Shown: positions 16,459 through 27,134 of the stretch, in pieces | Layout: each line of letters begins with the position of its first letter | Numbering within the stretch: the first letter of the stretch is position 1 | NCBI GenBank assembly: GCA_963730305.1 | Contig: CAVSRB010000002.1 | Span: 372,001-436,000 of the forward strand | Length of the DNA stretch: 64,000 nt | DNA from: CAMYMQ01 sp963730305 | Lineage (GTDB): Bacteria; Pseudomonadota; Alphaproteobacteria; Bin65 | Direction: 5' to 3' | The notes under the pieces: model-generated | Seen by the model: the letters and a program-made list of their open reading frames with translations, nothing else | The model's database searches: none | Told to the model about the DNA's origin: nothing | Translations under genes and position numbers: made by a program

Positions 16459-17439
16459 TCAGCGGGCGTGGTAGGTCCGGTACCAGTCGACGAAGCGCGG
16501 GATGCCCTCGCGGATCGTCGTCTTCGGCTCGAAGCCGAGGTCGCGCTGGCTGGCGGCGATGTCGGCGAAGGTCTCGCGCACGTCGCCCGGCTGCATCGGC
16601 TGCAGGTTGAGCTCGGCCTTGCGGCCGGTCGCCTCCTCGATCAGCCCGATGAACTCCATCAGCGCTTCGGCGCGGTGGTTGCCCAGGTTGTAGACCGCGT
16701 GCGGCGGCTCGTCGTCGGTCGCCGCCGGGACGTGGTCGAGCGCGCGCAGCACCCCGTCGGCGATGTCGTCGATATAGGTGAAGTCGCGCTTCATATCGCC
16801 GCCGTTGAATACGTCGATCGGCCGGCCTTCGAGGATCGCCTTGGTGAAGATGAAGGCGGCCATGTCGGGCCGGCCCCATGGTCCGTAGACGGTGAAGAAG
16901 CGCAGGCCGGTCTGGGGCAGGCCGTAGAGGTGGGCGTAGCACCAGCTCATCAGCTCCGCCGACTTCTTGGTCGCGGCGTAGAGCGAGATCGGCCGGTCGA
17001 CCCGGTCCTCGACCGAGAACGGCATCTTGGTGTTGCCGCCGTAGACCGACGACGACGAGGCGTAGACCAGGTGCTCCAGCGTGTCGCAGTGGCGGCAGGC
17101 CTCCAGCACGCAGAGGTGGCCGATCACGTTGGTGTCGGCGTAGGCGTAGGGGTTGACCAGCGAGTAGCGCACGCCGGCCTGGGCGGCGAGGTGGAGCACC
17201 CGCGTGATGCCCGTATTGGCGCGGAATACCGTGCCCAGCGCGTCCTTGTCGGCGATGTCGACCTTGGCGAAGGTGAAGCCCGGCTTCTTGGCCAGCTCGG
17301 CCAGCCGCGCCTCTTTCAGGGTGACGTCGTAATAGTCGTTCAGGTTATCGACGCCGACGACCTGCTCGCCGCGGTCGAGCAGCCGGGTGGCGCAATGCAT
17401 ACCAATGAAGCCGGCGGCGCCGGTGATGAGTACCGTCAT
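16459..17439 (-). CDS. NAD-dependent epimerase, UDP-glucuronate 4-epimerase-like
   Basis: The 326-residue extended short-chain dehydrogenase has the NAD motif TGAAGFIG (residues 6-13), the early VDNLNDYYDVTLKEARL segment characteristic of UDP-glucuronate 4-epimerases, HLAAQAGVRYSLVNP, the SSSSVYGG loop and the catalytic Tyr/Lys pair in SLYAATKKSAE. GLRFFTVYGPWGRPDMA and GDMKRDFTYIDDI are also typical of that group. It would supply UDP-galacturonate for surface polysaccharide. No other polysaccharide gene is nearby, so the role is inferred from the family alone. The start ATG is at 17439 and the gene is intact. Confidence 0.88.
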   Translation of the reverse strand: MTVLITGAAGFIGMHCATRLLDRGEQVVGVDNLNDYYDVTLKEARLAELAKKPGFTFAKVDIADKDALGTVFRANTGITRVLHLAAQAGVRYSLVNPYAYADTNVIGHLCVLEACRHCDTLEHLVYASSSSVYGGNTKMPFSVEDRVDRPISLYAATKKSAELMSWCYAHLYGLPQTGLRFFTVYGPWGRPDMAAFIFTKAILEGRPIDVFNGGDMKRDFTYIDDIADGVLRALDHVPAATDDEPPHAVYNLGNHRAEALMEFIGLIEEATGRKAELNLQPMQPGDVRETFADIAASQRDLGFEPKTTIREGIPRFVDWYRTYHAR

Positions 17440-17551
17440 GATGCTGCGATGACACGTCCGTGGAAAGCGGCGCCAGCATAGTCATTCGCGCGCGAGCCGC
17501 CAGTGGGAAACAGGCCGGGCATGGCTGTCGCGCCCGGCGCGGGGGGCGGCC

Positions 17552-19637
17552 TCAGCGGCCTTCGCGCCGCCAGGCCAGCAACAGCGGCAGCAGGGCGAGG
17601 AACAGGGCGATCAGGCCGACCAGCAGCGGCACGTCGCGGATGCCGGTGACGACGTAGTCGCCGTTGCGCTTGAGCCCGATCCAGTGGCCGCTCAGGCCGC
17701 CGCGGCCGCTGACCACGCGCAGCGAATCGATCATCCGGATCTCCGGCAGGCCGTCGTTGCCCAGCCAGGTGAAGCTGCCGTTGTTGGCGTTGACCACCGG
17801 GGTCAGCGGCTTGTCGGTGGTGCGCACGTCGGCCATCTCGCGCGCGTTGAGCGAGCCGATCGCGGCCATCGCCGACAGCTTGCCGTCGGTGATCCGGTAC
17901 AGGCCGGGGCGCTGCAGGGTCATCGCGCCGACCGCGGTGCCGTTGCCGCGGTCCTTGAGCGGCAGCTTGATGACGGTCTTGCTGCCGGGCAGCGGTGACG
18001 TCGACCTGGCGGTTGATCGGCTTGAGGCTTCGGCGCAGCACGGTCAGCCGCTTGCCCTGGATGTGGGCGCTCAGCGACTCCTCCTCGAGCTCCGGCTCCT
18101 TCATCAGCCAGTGGGCGACCCGGCGCAGCATCTCGGCATAGGGGCCGCCGCCCTCGAAGCCGCGATCCCACAGCCAGCCCTGGTCGGACAGGAGCTGGGC
18201 GACACGGCCCTTGCCGACCCGGTCGAGGACCAACAGCGGGCTGTTGTTGATACCGGAGAGCAGCGTGGTGCCGCGCTGGCGCGTCGCCTCGATCTGGCGG
18301 AACCAGCGGCCCCACGGGTGCGGGCCGACGCCCGAGCCGGTCAGCGATGCGGTCACCGGGTGGCGCTTGCCCAGGTCGGTGCGCTTGGGCCGGAAGCCCT
18401 GGTTGAAGACCTGCCCGGTCGGCCGGCTCGGCAGCAGCGGCCCGATCGGCGTGTTCTGCAGGCTCAGCGGACCGGCATAGGCCGGGCCGGCGGCGACCAT
18501 CAGCGCGCCGCCGTTGCGGACGTAGTCGGCGATGTTCTGGAGGTAACGCGTCCGGATCACGCCGCGCCGCTTGTAGCGGTCGAAGATGATCAGGTGGAAC
18601 TGGTTCAGCTTCTCCTGGAACAGCTCGCGCACCGGGAAGGAGATCAGCGCCAGCTCGTTGACCGGCGTCATGTCGCGCTTCTCGGGCGGGCGCAGGATGG
18701 TGAAGTGGACCAGGTCGACGCCCGGGTCGGACTTGAGCAGGTTGCGCCACGCCCGCTCGCCCGGGTGCGGTTCGCCCGAGATCAGCAGCACCCGCAGCCG
18801 GTCGCGGACGCCGTGGACGGTGACGACCTTGCGGTTGTTCTCGAGGGTCAGCTCCTTGCGGCCCTTGGCGACCTCGAGCTCGAAGAAGGTCATGCCGCGA
18901 TGGTCGAGCTGAAGGGCGACCTTGACGTCCCGGTTGGTGGCGACGGTGATCGTCTTCCAGGCGACGCCGTCGCGCTTGATCGTGACCTGCGCCCGCTCGC
19001 CGGCGGTGGCGGCCTCGTCGTCGATCCTGAGCGTCATCGCCAGCGGCTTGCCGAGCAGGCCGAAGGCGGGCGCGTTCTTGATCTCCAGCCGGCGGTCGGC
19101 CTCGCCCCGCTTGCCGGTCAGCAGCACGTGGAGCGGGCCGATGTTGCGCAGCATCCGGTTCGGCTTGGGCGCGTCGTGGATCTGGCCGTCGGTGATCAGG
19201 ACGACGCCGGCCAGCCGGTTGCGCGGGATGTCGGTCAGCGCCCGCTCGATCGCGCCGAACATCAGCGTGCCGTCCTCGTTGCGGTCGATGCCGGCGCGGA
19301 CCACGCGGATCTCGATGTTGCCTAGCCGCTTGAGCGATGCGCGGACATGATCGAGCGCCTCGGCGGTCTTCTTGTCGCGGGCCTCTATGTTCTGGCTCGG
19401 CGATTCGTCGACCACGACCAGGGCGATGTCGCGCAGCGGCTGGCGGTTCTCGACCACCAGCGACGGGTTGGCGAGGATCAGCCACAACAGCGCCATCGCC
19501 AGGCCGCGCGTCAGCCCGCCGCGCGCGCGCAGGAAGAAGGTCGCGGCGACCAGCGCGACGCCGACGCCCGCGAAGATGTAGAGCGCCAGCCACGGGACCA
19601 GCGGCGAGAAGGCGACGCTCGTGCCAAGCGCGTTCAT
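17552..19637 (-). CDS. Large membrane-anchored protein with glutamine-amidotransferase-like fold (frameshift near 17994)
   Basis: Function is not known. The N-terminus has two membrane helices (about 12-30 and 40-55), followed by a von-Willebrand-like region containing VVVDESPSQN and VVLITDGQIHD, then a class I glutamine amidotransferase-like domain (FHLIIFDRYKRRGV, ADYVRNGGALMVAAGPAYAG), and a C-terminal helix (VPLLVGLIALFLALLPLLLAW). One frame break near 17994 separates the last 140 residues; removing one base restores a 694-residue protein ending at TGA 17552-17554. It is the last gene of a minus-strand MoxR - DUF58 - DUF4159 - membrane protein set, a conserved alphaproteobacterial block thought to act in envelope or metallo-complex maturation. 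The stated role of the block is inference. Confidence 0.75.
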
Positions 19638-19647
19638 TGCCCCTCAC

Positions 19648-22356
19648 TCATTGGCCCAGCCTCCGCAGGATGGTCGGGATGTGGACCTGGTCGGCCTTGT
19701 AGTTGCCGGTCAGCGCGTACATCACCAGGTTGACGCCGGTGCGGTAGGCGTATTCGCGCTGCAGCTCGCCGCCGGGCGCGACCGGAAACAACGGTCGGCC
19801 CTCGTTATCGGTCGCCCAGGCGCTGGCCCAGTCGTTGGAGCCGATGACCACCGGCGAGACGCCGTCCTTGGCGGTCTGGTTGCGGCGCGCCACCCACACC
19901 GGGTTGTCCGCCCACCGGCCCGGGAACCGCTGCAGCAGGTAGTAGGACCGGGTCAGCACGTGGTCGCTGGGCACGCGCATCAGCGCGGGTATCTTGAGCC
20001 CGGCGACCAGCCGCTTGAGCGCGCCGGACTGGAGGCCGCCCTGGATGCGCACGTCGAAGATGATCATGCCGCCGGTCTGCAGATAGGACTGCAGCTTGGC
20101 GACACCCTTGTCGTTGGGCGGGGTCTGGCCCTCGGTCACCGGCCAGTAGAGCACCGGAAAGAAGGCCAGCTCGTCGGTGTTCGGATCGACCGCGATCGGC
20201 GGCCCCGGCTCGACCGAGGTGCGCGCGGCGAGGATGCGGCCGAGGCCGACCAGCCCGCGCTCGCTGATCCGGTCGACCGCGCTGTCGCCGGTGCGGACGT
20301 AGGCGAGCACGGTCTGCTTGACCGCCTTGATCGCGGCTTCGTCGGTGACGTTGCTCTGGGCTTGGGCCGGGTCGCCGCCGCCGGTGACGACGAGCAGGGC
20401 GAGGATCGCCGCGGCGACGGCACCGGTTCGATGCGGCATCAGGCCACGGACGAAGAAGCTGACCAGCATGTCGAACAAGAATAGAGCCAGCGCGGCGGCG
20501 AGCAACCACGGTTTGAGGTCGACCTCGTCGGCCGAGCGGTAGATGCCGCGGCTTACCCCCGCCGGCAGGTCGGACAGCGGCGCGATCGACTTGACGCTCA
20601 GCGCCAGGTTGAGGCTGCGGCGGTTCGCCTTGTCGCCGTAGAGGCCGGGCGGCGTGTCCGGACCGATCTCGATCTTGTCGATCTTCGTGGTGTCGACCGG
20701 CAGCACGCTCTCCGGCGCCGCGATCAGCCGGCCGAAGCCGTCGAGGATCTGGTAGGGCGGCAGGGTCGCCGGGCGGACGTCGCCCTCGGCGACGCCGCGC
20801 GCCTGCTGGATCACGCGCCGCAGCATGCGCACGAACAGTCCCGACAGGGCGAGGTTCGACCAGGTCGGATTCGCCGTCGTGTGGAACAGAACGACCATGC
20901 CCTTGCCGCGCTTGGCTGCGGTCACCAGCGGGGTGCCGTCCGAGAGCCGCGCCCAGGTCTTGCGGGCGAGATCGAGCGCCGGCTCCGCGAGCACCTGGCG
21001 CGAGACGGTGACGTCGCTCTGCGGGTCGAGGCCGGCGAACGGGCTGTCGTTGTCGAACGGCGCCAGCTTGGCCGGCTTGGTCCACGACATGGCGCCGCCG
21101 AACGAGCGGTCGCCGCCGCGCAGCTTGACCGGGACCAGCTTGTCGCTGCCCGCAGCAAGCACCGGTCCGGCGAAGCGGACCAGTACGCCGCCGTCGGCGA
21201 TCCAGCGTTCGAGCTGCTTGCGCTCGGCGCTCGACAGCGGCGCCGAATCGGCCAGGAAGACGACCGACAGCGGCCGCTGGAGCAGCTGGGCGAGCGGCCC
21301 CTTGCGGACCTCGCTGTAGGGACTGAGCGCGCGCTGGATGTAGTAGAGGCTGCTCAGCAGCGGCTGGTTGCCGGAGAGCGTCGCTGCTGCGACCAGGCCC
21401 ACCGGCCGCCGCCGCAGCCGCTCGTCGAGCAGCAGGGTGGCGCCGGCGCTGCGGTGGCGTTCCAGCTCGATCCGGGCGATCCGGTTGCGCAGCTCGCTGG
21501 GCATCTTCAGGTCATAGTCGACAGTGCGCTCGCCCGCTTTGAAGCTGAGTTGGCGCCGGCCGATCACCCGGCCGCCCTCGTCGATGATGCGCATCCAATA
21601 GCCCGCCGGCCGGGCGCCGTCGGCGCGCTCGGCCTTGAACACGATACGGTCGCCGGCGAGCCGGGCCGGATGGAGCAGGACGGGCAGGTCCTGCGCCTCG
21701 TCGGTCCGCACCGCGACCGTGCCGATGCGCTGCAGCGCGCGCGCCAGGGCCGTCGCGCCCTCGTGCTTGAGGCCGTCGCTCAGCCAGACGACGTTGGCGT
21801 TGGAGACGTCGCGCATGTCCTCGACCGCCTTGGCCGCGGCGACGAGGTCGACCGGCCAGGACTGCGGGATCATCGCCTTGAAGGTGGTCGCCGCGTCGCG
21901 CGGGGTCATCAGCTTGCTCGGCTGGATCGGGGTCGAGGCCGCGGTCGGCGCGGTGGTCAGCAGCACGACCTTGCGCTTCTGCCGCGCGGCCTTCTCGAGC
22001 AGGTCGCCGACCGTGTTGCGCCGGGCCTGCCAGTTGGGCGCCGCCGACCAGCCGTTGTCGACCACCAGCACCAGCGGCCCCGAACGCTCGAAGTCGCCGC
22101 CCGGGTTGAGCAGCGGCTGGGCCAGCCCGACGATCAGCAGGGTGACGATGACCAGGCGCAGCAGCAGCAGCCACCACGGCGTGTGCGCCGGGGCGTCCTC
22201 CTTCTCCTGCAGCCGGAACAGCAGGCGGATCGCCGGGAATCGGATGCGCTTGGGCGCCGGCGGGGTGACCCGCAGCAGCCACCACAGCACCGGCAGCGCG
22301 GCGAGCGCGACCAGCACCCAGGGCGCCGCGAAGGCGAGGATGCCGAGGTTCAGCAT
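19648..22356 (-). CDS. BatA/DUF4159 domain membrane protein
   Basis: The 902-residue protein starts with the BatA-type N-terminal domain (LGILAFAAPWVLVALAALPV and WWLLLLRLVIVTLLIVGLAQ, two helices), continues with a vWA-like segment (LVLVVDNGWSAAPNWQARR) lacking a complete MIDAS DxSxS, passes another helix near residue 640 (LLAAALALFLFDMLVSFFVR), and ends with a DUF4159 domain (residues about 690-895: ELAFFPVLYWPVTEGQ, GGMIIFDVR, PSDHVLTRSYYLLQRFPGRW). The DUF4159 part is probably periplasmic. It is 10 bp upstream of the previous gene and 16 bp downstream of the DUF58 gene. The enzymatic role is unknown; such sets accompany MoxR chaperone ATPases. Confidence 0.82.
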   Translation of the reverse strand: MLNLGILAFAAPWVLVALAALPVLWWLLRVTPPAPKRIRFPAIRLLFRLQEKEDAPAHTPWWLLLLRLVIVTLLIVGLAQPLLNPGGDFERSGPLVLVVDNGWSAAPNWQARRNTVGDLLEKAARQKRKVVLLTTAPTAASTPIQPSKLMTPRDAATTFKAMIPQSWPVDLVAAAKAVEDMRDVSNANVVWLSDGLKHEGATALARALQRIGTVAVRTDEAQDLPVLLHPARLAGDRIVFKAERADGARPAGYWMRIIDEGGRVIGRRQLSFKAGERTVDYDLKMPSELRNRIARIELERHRSAGATLLLDERLRRRPVGLVAAATLSGNQPLLSSLYYIQRALSPYSEVRKGPLAQLLQRPLSVVFLADSAPLSSAERKQLERWIADGGVLVRFAGPVLAAGSDKLVPVKLRGGDRSFGGAMSWTKPAKLAPFDNDSPFAGLDPQSDVTVSRQVLAEPALDLARKTWARLSDGTPLVTAAKRGKGMVVLFHTTANPTWSNLALSGLFVRMLRRVIQQARGVAEGDVRPATLPPYQILDGFGRLIAAPESVLPVDTTKIDKIEIGPDTPPGLYGDKANRRSLNLALSVKSIAPLSDLPAGVSRGIYRSADEVDLKPWLLAAALALFLFDMLVSFFVRGLMPHRTGAVAAAILALLVVTGGGDPAQAQSNVTDEAAIKAVKQTVLAYVRTGDSAVDRISERGLVGLGRILAARTSVEPGPPIAVDPNTDELAFFPVLYWPVTEGQTPPNDKGVAKLQSYLQTGGMIIFDVRIQGGLQSGALKRLVAGLKIPALMRVPSDHVLTRSYYLLQRFPGRWADNPVWVARRNQTAKDGVSPVVIGSNDWASAWATDNEGRPLFPVAPGGELQREYAYRTGVNLVMYALTGNYKADQVHIPTILRRLGQ

Positions 22357-22372
22357 GGGCCCGGCCCGCCGG

Positions 22373-23266
22373 TCATCGGACGTCCGCCTGGGTCAGCGTC
22401 ACGTAGAGCGACAGCAGGGTCTTCTCCGGCGCCGCGTCGGTGTGGTGGACCGCATAGGTCCAGCCGACCGACCGGCACAGGTCCGACAGCGCCTCCTGGT
22501 GGCCGGCCAGCCGCGCCTTGTAGTCTTCGCGCACGTTCTCGACCCGCTTGATCAGGATGCGGCCGTCGTCCTCCAGGCCCTCGAAGCGGGTGCGCCCCTG
22601 GAAGGGCAGGCTGACCTCCGCCGGATCGAGCACCTGGACCAGGTGGCCGCTGACGCCGCGGGCGGCGAAGCGCCGGATCAGCGGCTCCAGCTCTTCCAGC
22701 GGCGCCAGGAAGTCGCCGAACAGGATCAGGTGGGAGAAGCGCGCCAACGGTCTGAACGGCGGCAGGTCGGCGTGGCCGCTCGCCTCGTTGCGCGACAGCA
22801 GGGTCAGGGTCGCCCGGTCGAGCGCGACGTTGCCGGTCGACGGCCGGGCGTCGCCGTCGAGCAGCGCGATCCGCTCGCCGGCGCGGACCACCAGCGAGGC
22901 CAGCGCGAGCAGCAGCAGGTCGGCGCGGTCGCGCTTCTCCGGCAGGCCCCGGCTGGAGGCGTAGCGCATCGATTCCGAGCCGTCGCGCCACAGCCACACG
23001 GTCTGCGCCGCCTCCCACTCGGTCTCGCGGATGAAGACGTGGTCGGACTTGGCGGTCTGCCGCCAGTCGATCGCGCGCAGCGAATCGCCGGGCTCGTAGC
23101 GGCGGAACTGCCAGAAGGTCTCGCCCTGGCCCGACCGCCGCCGGCCGTGGACGCCCTGCGCCACCGTGGCGGCGACGTGCTGGGCCGCCACCAATAGCGG
23201 CGGCAGTCCGGCGGCTGTCCGTTCGGCTTCGTGGCGGAGGCGAAGGCGGTTGCCGGCGTCGGCCAT
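22373..23266 (-). CDS. DUF58 domain-containing protein
   Basis: The 297-residue cytosolic protein matches DUF58, the vWA-like partner of MoxR ATPases. The family signature is seen in RRSGQGETFWQFRRYEPGD followed by SLRAIDWRQTAKSDHVFIRE (about 43-82), where the RxYxPGDxxRxIDWR pattern is diagnostic, and in LWRDGSESM, the MIDAS-like DGS loop. There are no membrane segments. I choose ATG at 23266; a GTG at 23302 would overlap the moxR end and add 12 residues. It lies between moxR and the DUF4159 gene on the same strand with 17- and 16-bp gaps, so all four genes are probably one operon. Confidence 0.88.
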   Translation of the reverse strand: MADAGNRLRLRHEAERTAAGLPPLLVAAQHVAATVAQGVHGRRRSGQGETFWQFRRYEPGDSLRAIDWRQTAKSDHVFIRETEWEAAQTVWLWRDGSESMRYASSRGLPEKRDRADLLLLALASLVVRAGERIALLDGDARPSTGNVALDRATLTLLSRNEASGHADLPPFRPLARFSHLILFGDFLAPLEELEPLIRRFAARGVSGHLVQVLDPAEVSLPFQGRTRFEGLEDDGRILIKRVENVREDYKARLAGHQEALSDLCRSVGWTYAVHHTDAAPEKTLLSLYVTLTQADVR

Positions 23267-23283
23267 GGGCGCGGGTGCCGGGC

Positions 23284-24329
<1,046 letters not shown>

Positions 24330-24421
24330 TCGTATTCTCCGAGCCCAAGTGTCCGGGGGTCGATGGCAGGATCGCCGGCGCGAAAACCGACCAAGGGAAA
24401 GCGTTGCCCAGTAAAGGCCAT

Positions 24422-24970
24422 ATGGCAAGTCACGGAGACGCGAATTCGCTGAGCGCCCAGGACCGCCGGATGTTCGACGACATTTGCGGCGATCTGGATA
24501 TCCGTATCGGACGGGATGGAACCTGGTTCTATCACGGCACTCCGATCGGGCGGAAAGCGCTGGTCAAGCTGTTTTCCACCGTGTTGCAGCGCGACGCCAA
24601 TGGTGAATATTGGCTCGTTACGCCGGTAGAGAAGGGCCGCATCGTCGTCGATGACGCGCCGTTCGTCGCGGTCGAACTCATCGTCGAGGGAGCCGGCCCT
24701 CAACAGTGTCTGAAACTGCGCACTAATGTTGACGATATTGTGGCTGTGGACGCGGATCATCCCCTGCGCGTGACGCACGATTCCGCGAGCGGCGAGCCGC
24801 GTCCCTACGTGCTCGTGCGCGATGGGCTGGAGGCGCGGCTGAACCGGCCGGTCTTCTATGAGCTGGTCGAGCTCGGCGAGGAGCGCGCGGTCGACGGCGA
24901 CACTCACCTGGTCGTGCGCAGCGCCGGCGAGAGTTTCGACCTCGGCTCGATCGAGGCGGGCCCGGCGTGA
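24422..24970 (+). CDS. DUF1285 domain-containing protein
   Basis: The 182-residue protein is a DUF1285 member, conserved in proteobacteria and of unknown molecular function. Typical stretches are CGDLDIRIGRDGTWFYHGTP, IGRKALVKLFSTVLQRD, EYWLVTPVEKGRIVVDDAPF and the C-terminal LNRPVFYELVELGEE. I start at ATG 24422 (AAAGG 6 bases upstream), dropping an in-frame upstream extension that overlaps the moxR promoter. The stop TGA overlaps the GTG start of the NUDIX gene (GTGA), so the plus-strand genes DUF1285, NUDIX, DUF6111 and cca form one tightly coupled operon, the usual alphaproteobacterial order. Confidence 0.88.
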   Translation: MASHGDANSLSAQDRRMFDDICGDLDIRIGRDGTWFYHGTPIGRKALVKLFSTVLQRDANGEYWLVTPVEKGRIVVDDAPFVAVELIVEGAGPQQCLKLRTNVDDIVAVDADHPLRVTHDSASGEPRPYVLVRDGLEARLNRPVFYELVELGEERAVDGDTHLVVRSAGESFDLGSIEAGPA

Positions 24971-25623
24971 TCCGCGACCGCATCATCGAACGGCTGGCGC
25001 CGACGGCCGGCCGGCTCGACGCGCCGCTCGACGCCGACGGCGCGGTCGCGCGGCGGCGCGACCGGCTGCGCGGCGACTTCGTGCTCGACCCCCGGTCGGA
25101 CGTCGCCGACAACCTGATGCCGGCCGCGGTGCTGGTGCCGCTGGTCGAGCACGACGAGGGCATGACCGTGCTGCTGATCCAGCGCGCCGACACCCTCAAC
25201 CGCCACGCCGGCCAGATCAGCTTCCCCGGCGGGCGCTACGAGGAGACGGACAGGACCGTGGTCGCCGCCGCGCTGCGCGAGACCGAGGAGGAGGTCGGCC
25301 TGTCCGCCGACCGGATCGAGGTGGTCGGCCGGCTCGACGACTACGTCACCGGCACCGGCTTCGTGGTCGCGCCCGTGGTCGGCCTGATCCGGCCGCCCTA
25401 TACCGCGGTGCCCGATCCGATGGAGGTGGCCGACGTGTTCGAGGTGCCGCTGCGCTTCTTCCTCGACCCCGCCAACCACCACCGCGAGAGCCGGATGTTC
25501 CGCGGCGTCGAGCGGCGCTTCTACGCCATGCCCTACAAGGACCGGTACATCTGGGGCGCGACCGCGGCTATGCTCGTCAATCTCTACGAGGTCCTGACCG
25601 AGGACACGCCGGCACCGTCATGA
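24967..25623 (+). CDS. NUDIX hydrolase, CoA pyrophosphatase
   Basis: The 218-residue enzyme hydrolyses coenzyme A or its derivatives to phosphopantetheine and adenosine 3',5'-bisphosphate. Two motifs identify the subfamily: the CoA-specific UPF0035 motif LLIQRADTLNRHAGQISFPG (about 59-78) and the NUDIX box beginning at G79 with the core AALRETEEEVGL, which holds the metal-binding REXXEE. The start is GTG at 24967 inside the previous gene's stop. Its own stop overlaps the ATG of the DUF6111 gene. It is intact and of normal length. Confidence 0.92.
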   Translation: MIRDRIIERLAPTAGRLDAPLDADGAVARRRDRLRGDFVLDPRSDVADNLMPAAVLVPLVEHDEGMTVLLIQRADTLNRHAGQISFPGGRYEETDRTVVAAALRETEEEVGLSADRIEVVGRLDDYVTGTGFVVAPVVGLIRPPYTAVPDPMEVADVFEVPLRFFLDPANHHRESRMFRGVERRFYAMPYKDRYIWGATAAMLVNLYEVLTEDTPAPS

Positions 25624-25868
25624 TCCGCGTCGTCATCCAGCTCCTGGCCGTCTTCGCCCTGCCGATCGTGCTGTACGGGCTCTATTTCGCCTTCCAGCGA
25701 CGGCGGGCCCAACGGAGCGGGGCGGACGCGCCGCGCTGGGAGGACGGGCCCTGGTTCTGGCTGATCGTCGGCGGGCTGGTGCTGGCGATCGCGGCCTTCG
25801 TCGCCTTCGGCCTGCTCAAACACGGCAATCCCGACATGCTGTACGTGCCGCCCGGCACCCCGCGATAA
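25620..25868 (+). CDS. DUF6111 family small membrane protein
   Basis: This 82-residue protein has two hydrophobic helices (VIQLLAVFALPIVLYGLYFA, residues 4-23, and WFWLIVGGLVLAIAAFVAFG, about 46-65) separated by a basic, then acidic loop, and a short tail ending YVPPGTPR. It starts with an ATG overlapping the NUDIX stop (ATGA) and is followed by cca after 12 bp. The size, two-helix layout and position between NUDIX and cca match the alphaproteobacterial DUF6111 family. Function is unknown; inner-membrane location is inferred. Confidence 0.8.
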   Translation: MIRVVIQLLAVFALPIVLYGLYFAFQRRRAQRSGADAPRWEDGPWFWLIVGGLVLAIAAFVAFGLLKHGNPDMLYVPPGTPR

Positions 25869-25880
25869 CGGCGGCGCGCC

Positions 25881-27134
25881 ATGACCCGGCAGATCGCGCC
25901 CCAGCCCTGGATGTCCGACGCCAAGACGCGGCGGGTCTTCGACGTGCTCGGCGCCGACGGCGCCGACGTCCGCTTCGTCGGCGGCTGCGTGCGCGACGCC
26001 GTGCTCGGCCGCCCGGTCAACGACATCGACGTCGGCACGCCCGAGACGCCGCCCGCGGTGGTCGAGCGGCTCGACGCCGCCGGCATCAAGGTGGTGCCGA
26101 CCGGCATCGATCACGGCACGGTCACCGCGGTGGTCGACCACACGCCGTTCGAGATCACCTCGCTGCGCCGCGACGTCGAGACCGACGGCCGCCGCGCGGT
26201 GGTCGCCTACACCACCGACTGGGCCGAGGACGCGGCGCGGCGCGACTTCACCATGAACGCCATGTCGTGTCGGCCCGACGGCGCGCTGTTCGACTATTTC
26301 GGCGGCTACGCCGACCTCGAAGCCGGCCGCATCCGCTTCGTCGGCGACCCGGAGACGCGGATCCGCGAGGACATGCTGCGGATCCTGCGCTTTTACCGCT
26401 TCCACGCCCATTACGGTGTCGGCGATCCCGACCCGGCGGCCCGCGCGGCGTGCCGCGACCTCGCCCACCTGCTGCCGCGGCTGTCGGCCGAGCGGGTGCG
26501 CAACGAGACGATGCGCATCCTGGCCGCGTCGGCGCCGCACGCGGTGCTCCGGATCATGCGCGAGGACGGCGTCCTGGATCATTATTTCCCGGAGGAGCGG
26601 GAGTTCGACCGCCTCGGCCGGCTGGTCGTGCTGGAAGCGGAGCTCGCCGAACCCGACCCGCTGCGCCGACTGGCCGCCGCGCTCGGCCGCGACGCCGACC
26701 CGGCCAGGATCGCCGAGCGGTTCAAGCTGTCGCGCGCCCAGCGTGCGCGCCTGGTCGACATGATCGACACCGTCGACCGGTTCACGCCCGACGACGACCC
26801 GCGCCATTTGCGCCGGTGCTTCTACGCCTGGGGCGCCGAGACCTGGCGCGACGCCGCGCTGTTGTGGTGGGCGGCGCGGCACCGCGACGACACCGCCGCG
26901 CTCGGCCGCATCGTCGCGGCGGCGGCGGCGTGGCGGCCGCTGAAGCTGCCGGTCGGCGGCGCCGACGCCAAGGCGCTGGGCCTGTCGACCGGGCCGCTCC
27001 TCGGCGACGCCCTCGGCGAGGTCGAGGCCTGGTGGATCGAGCAGGATTTCAGGCCCGGCCGCGACGCGCTGCTCGACAAGCTGCGCGCCGTGGTCGCGGC
27101 GCAGGACGCGGATATGGGCAAGGGGGGCGAATGA
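25881..27134 (+). CDS. cca: CCA tRNA nucleotidyltransferase
   Basis: This class II nucleotidyltransferase adds or repairs the 3' CCA end of tRNAs. The 417-residue sequence has the GG/DxD active site (FVGGCVRDAVLG, then NDIDVGTPE, about residues 31-58), the ribose-recognition motif RRDFTMNAM, and the templating helix region with IREDMLRILRFYRFHA (EDxxR motif). The C-terminal helical part is complete. Poly(A) polymerase shares the fold, but the alphaproteobacterial context (NUDIX-DUF6111-cca) and EDMLRILRF favour the CCA enzyme. The start ATG is at 25881; the stop TGA overlaps the next ATG. Confidence 0.9.
   Translation: MTRQIAPQPWMSDAKTRRVFDVLGADGADVRFVGGCVRDAVLGRPVNDIDVGTPETPPAVVERLDAAGIKVVPTGIDHGTVTAVVDHTPFEITSLRRDVETDGRRAVVAYTTDWAEDAARRDFTMNAMSCRPDGALFDYFGGYADLEAGRIRFVGDPETRIREDMLRILRFYRFHAHYGVGDPDPAARAACRDLAHLLPRLSAERVRNETMRILAASAPHAVLRIMREDGVLDHYFPEEREFDRLGRLVVLEAELAEPDPLRRLAAALGRDADPARIAERFKLSRAQRARLVDMIDTVDRFTPDDDPRHLRRCFYAWGAETWRDAALLWWAARHRDDTAALGRIVAAAAAWRPLKLPVGGADAKALGLSTGPLLGDALGEVEAWWIEQDFRPGRDALLDKLRAVVAAQDADMGKGGE

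Noticed and set aside
17664..19325. 553-codon plus-strand frame opposite the membrane protein gene
   Set aside because: No recognisable domain, skewed composition, and it is exactly antisense to a conserved protein.
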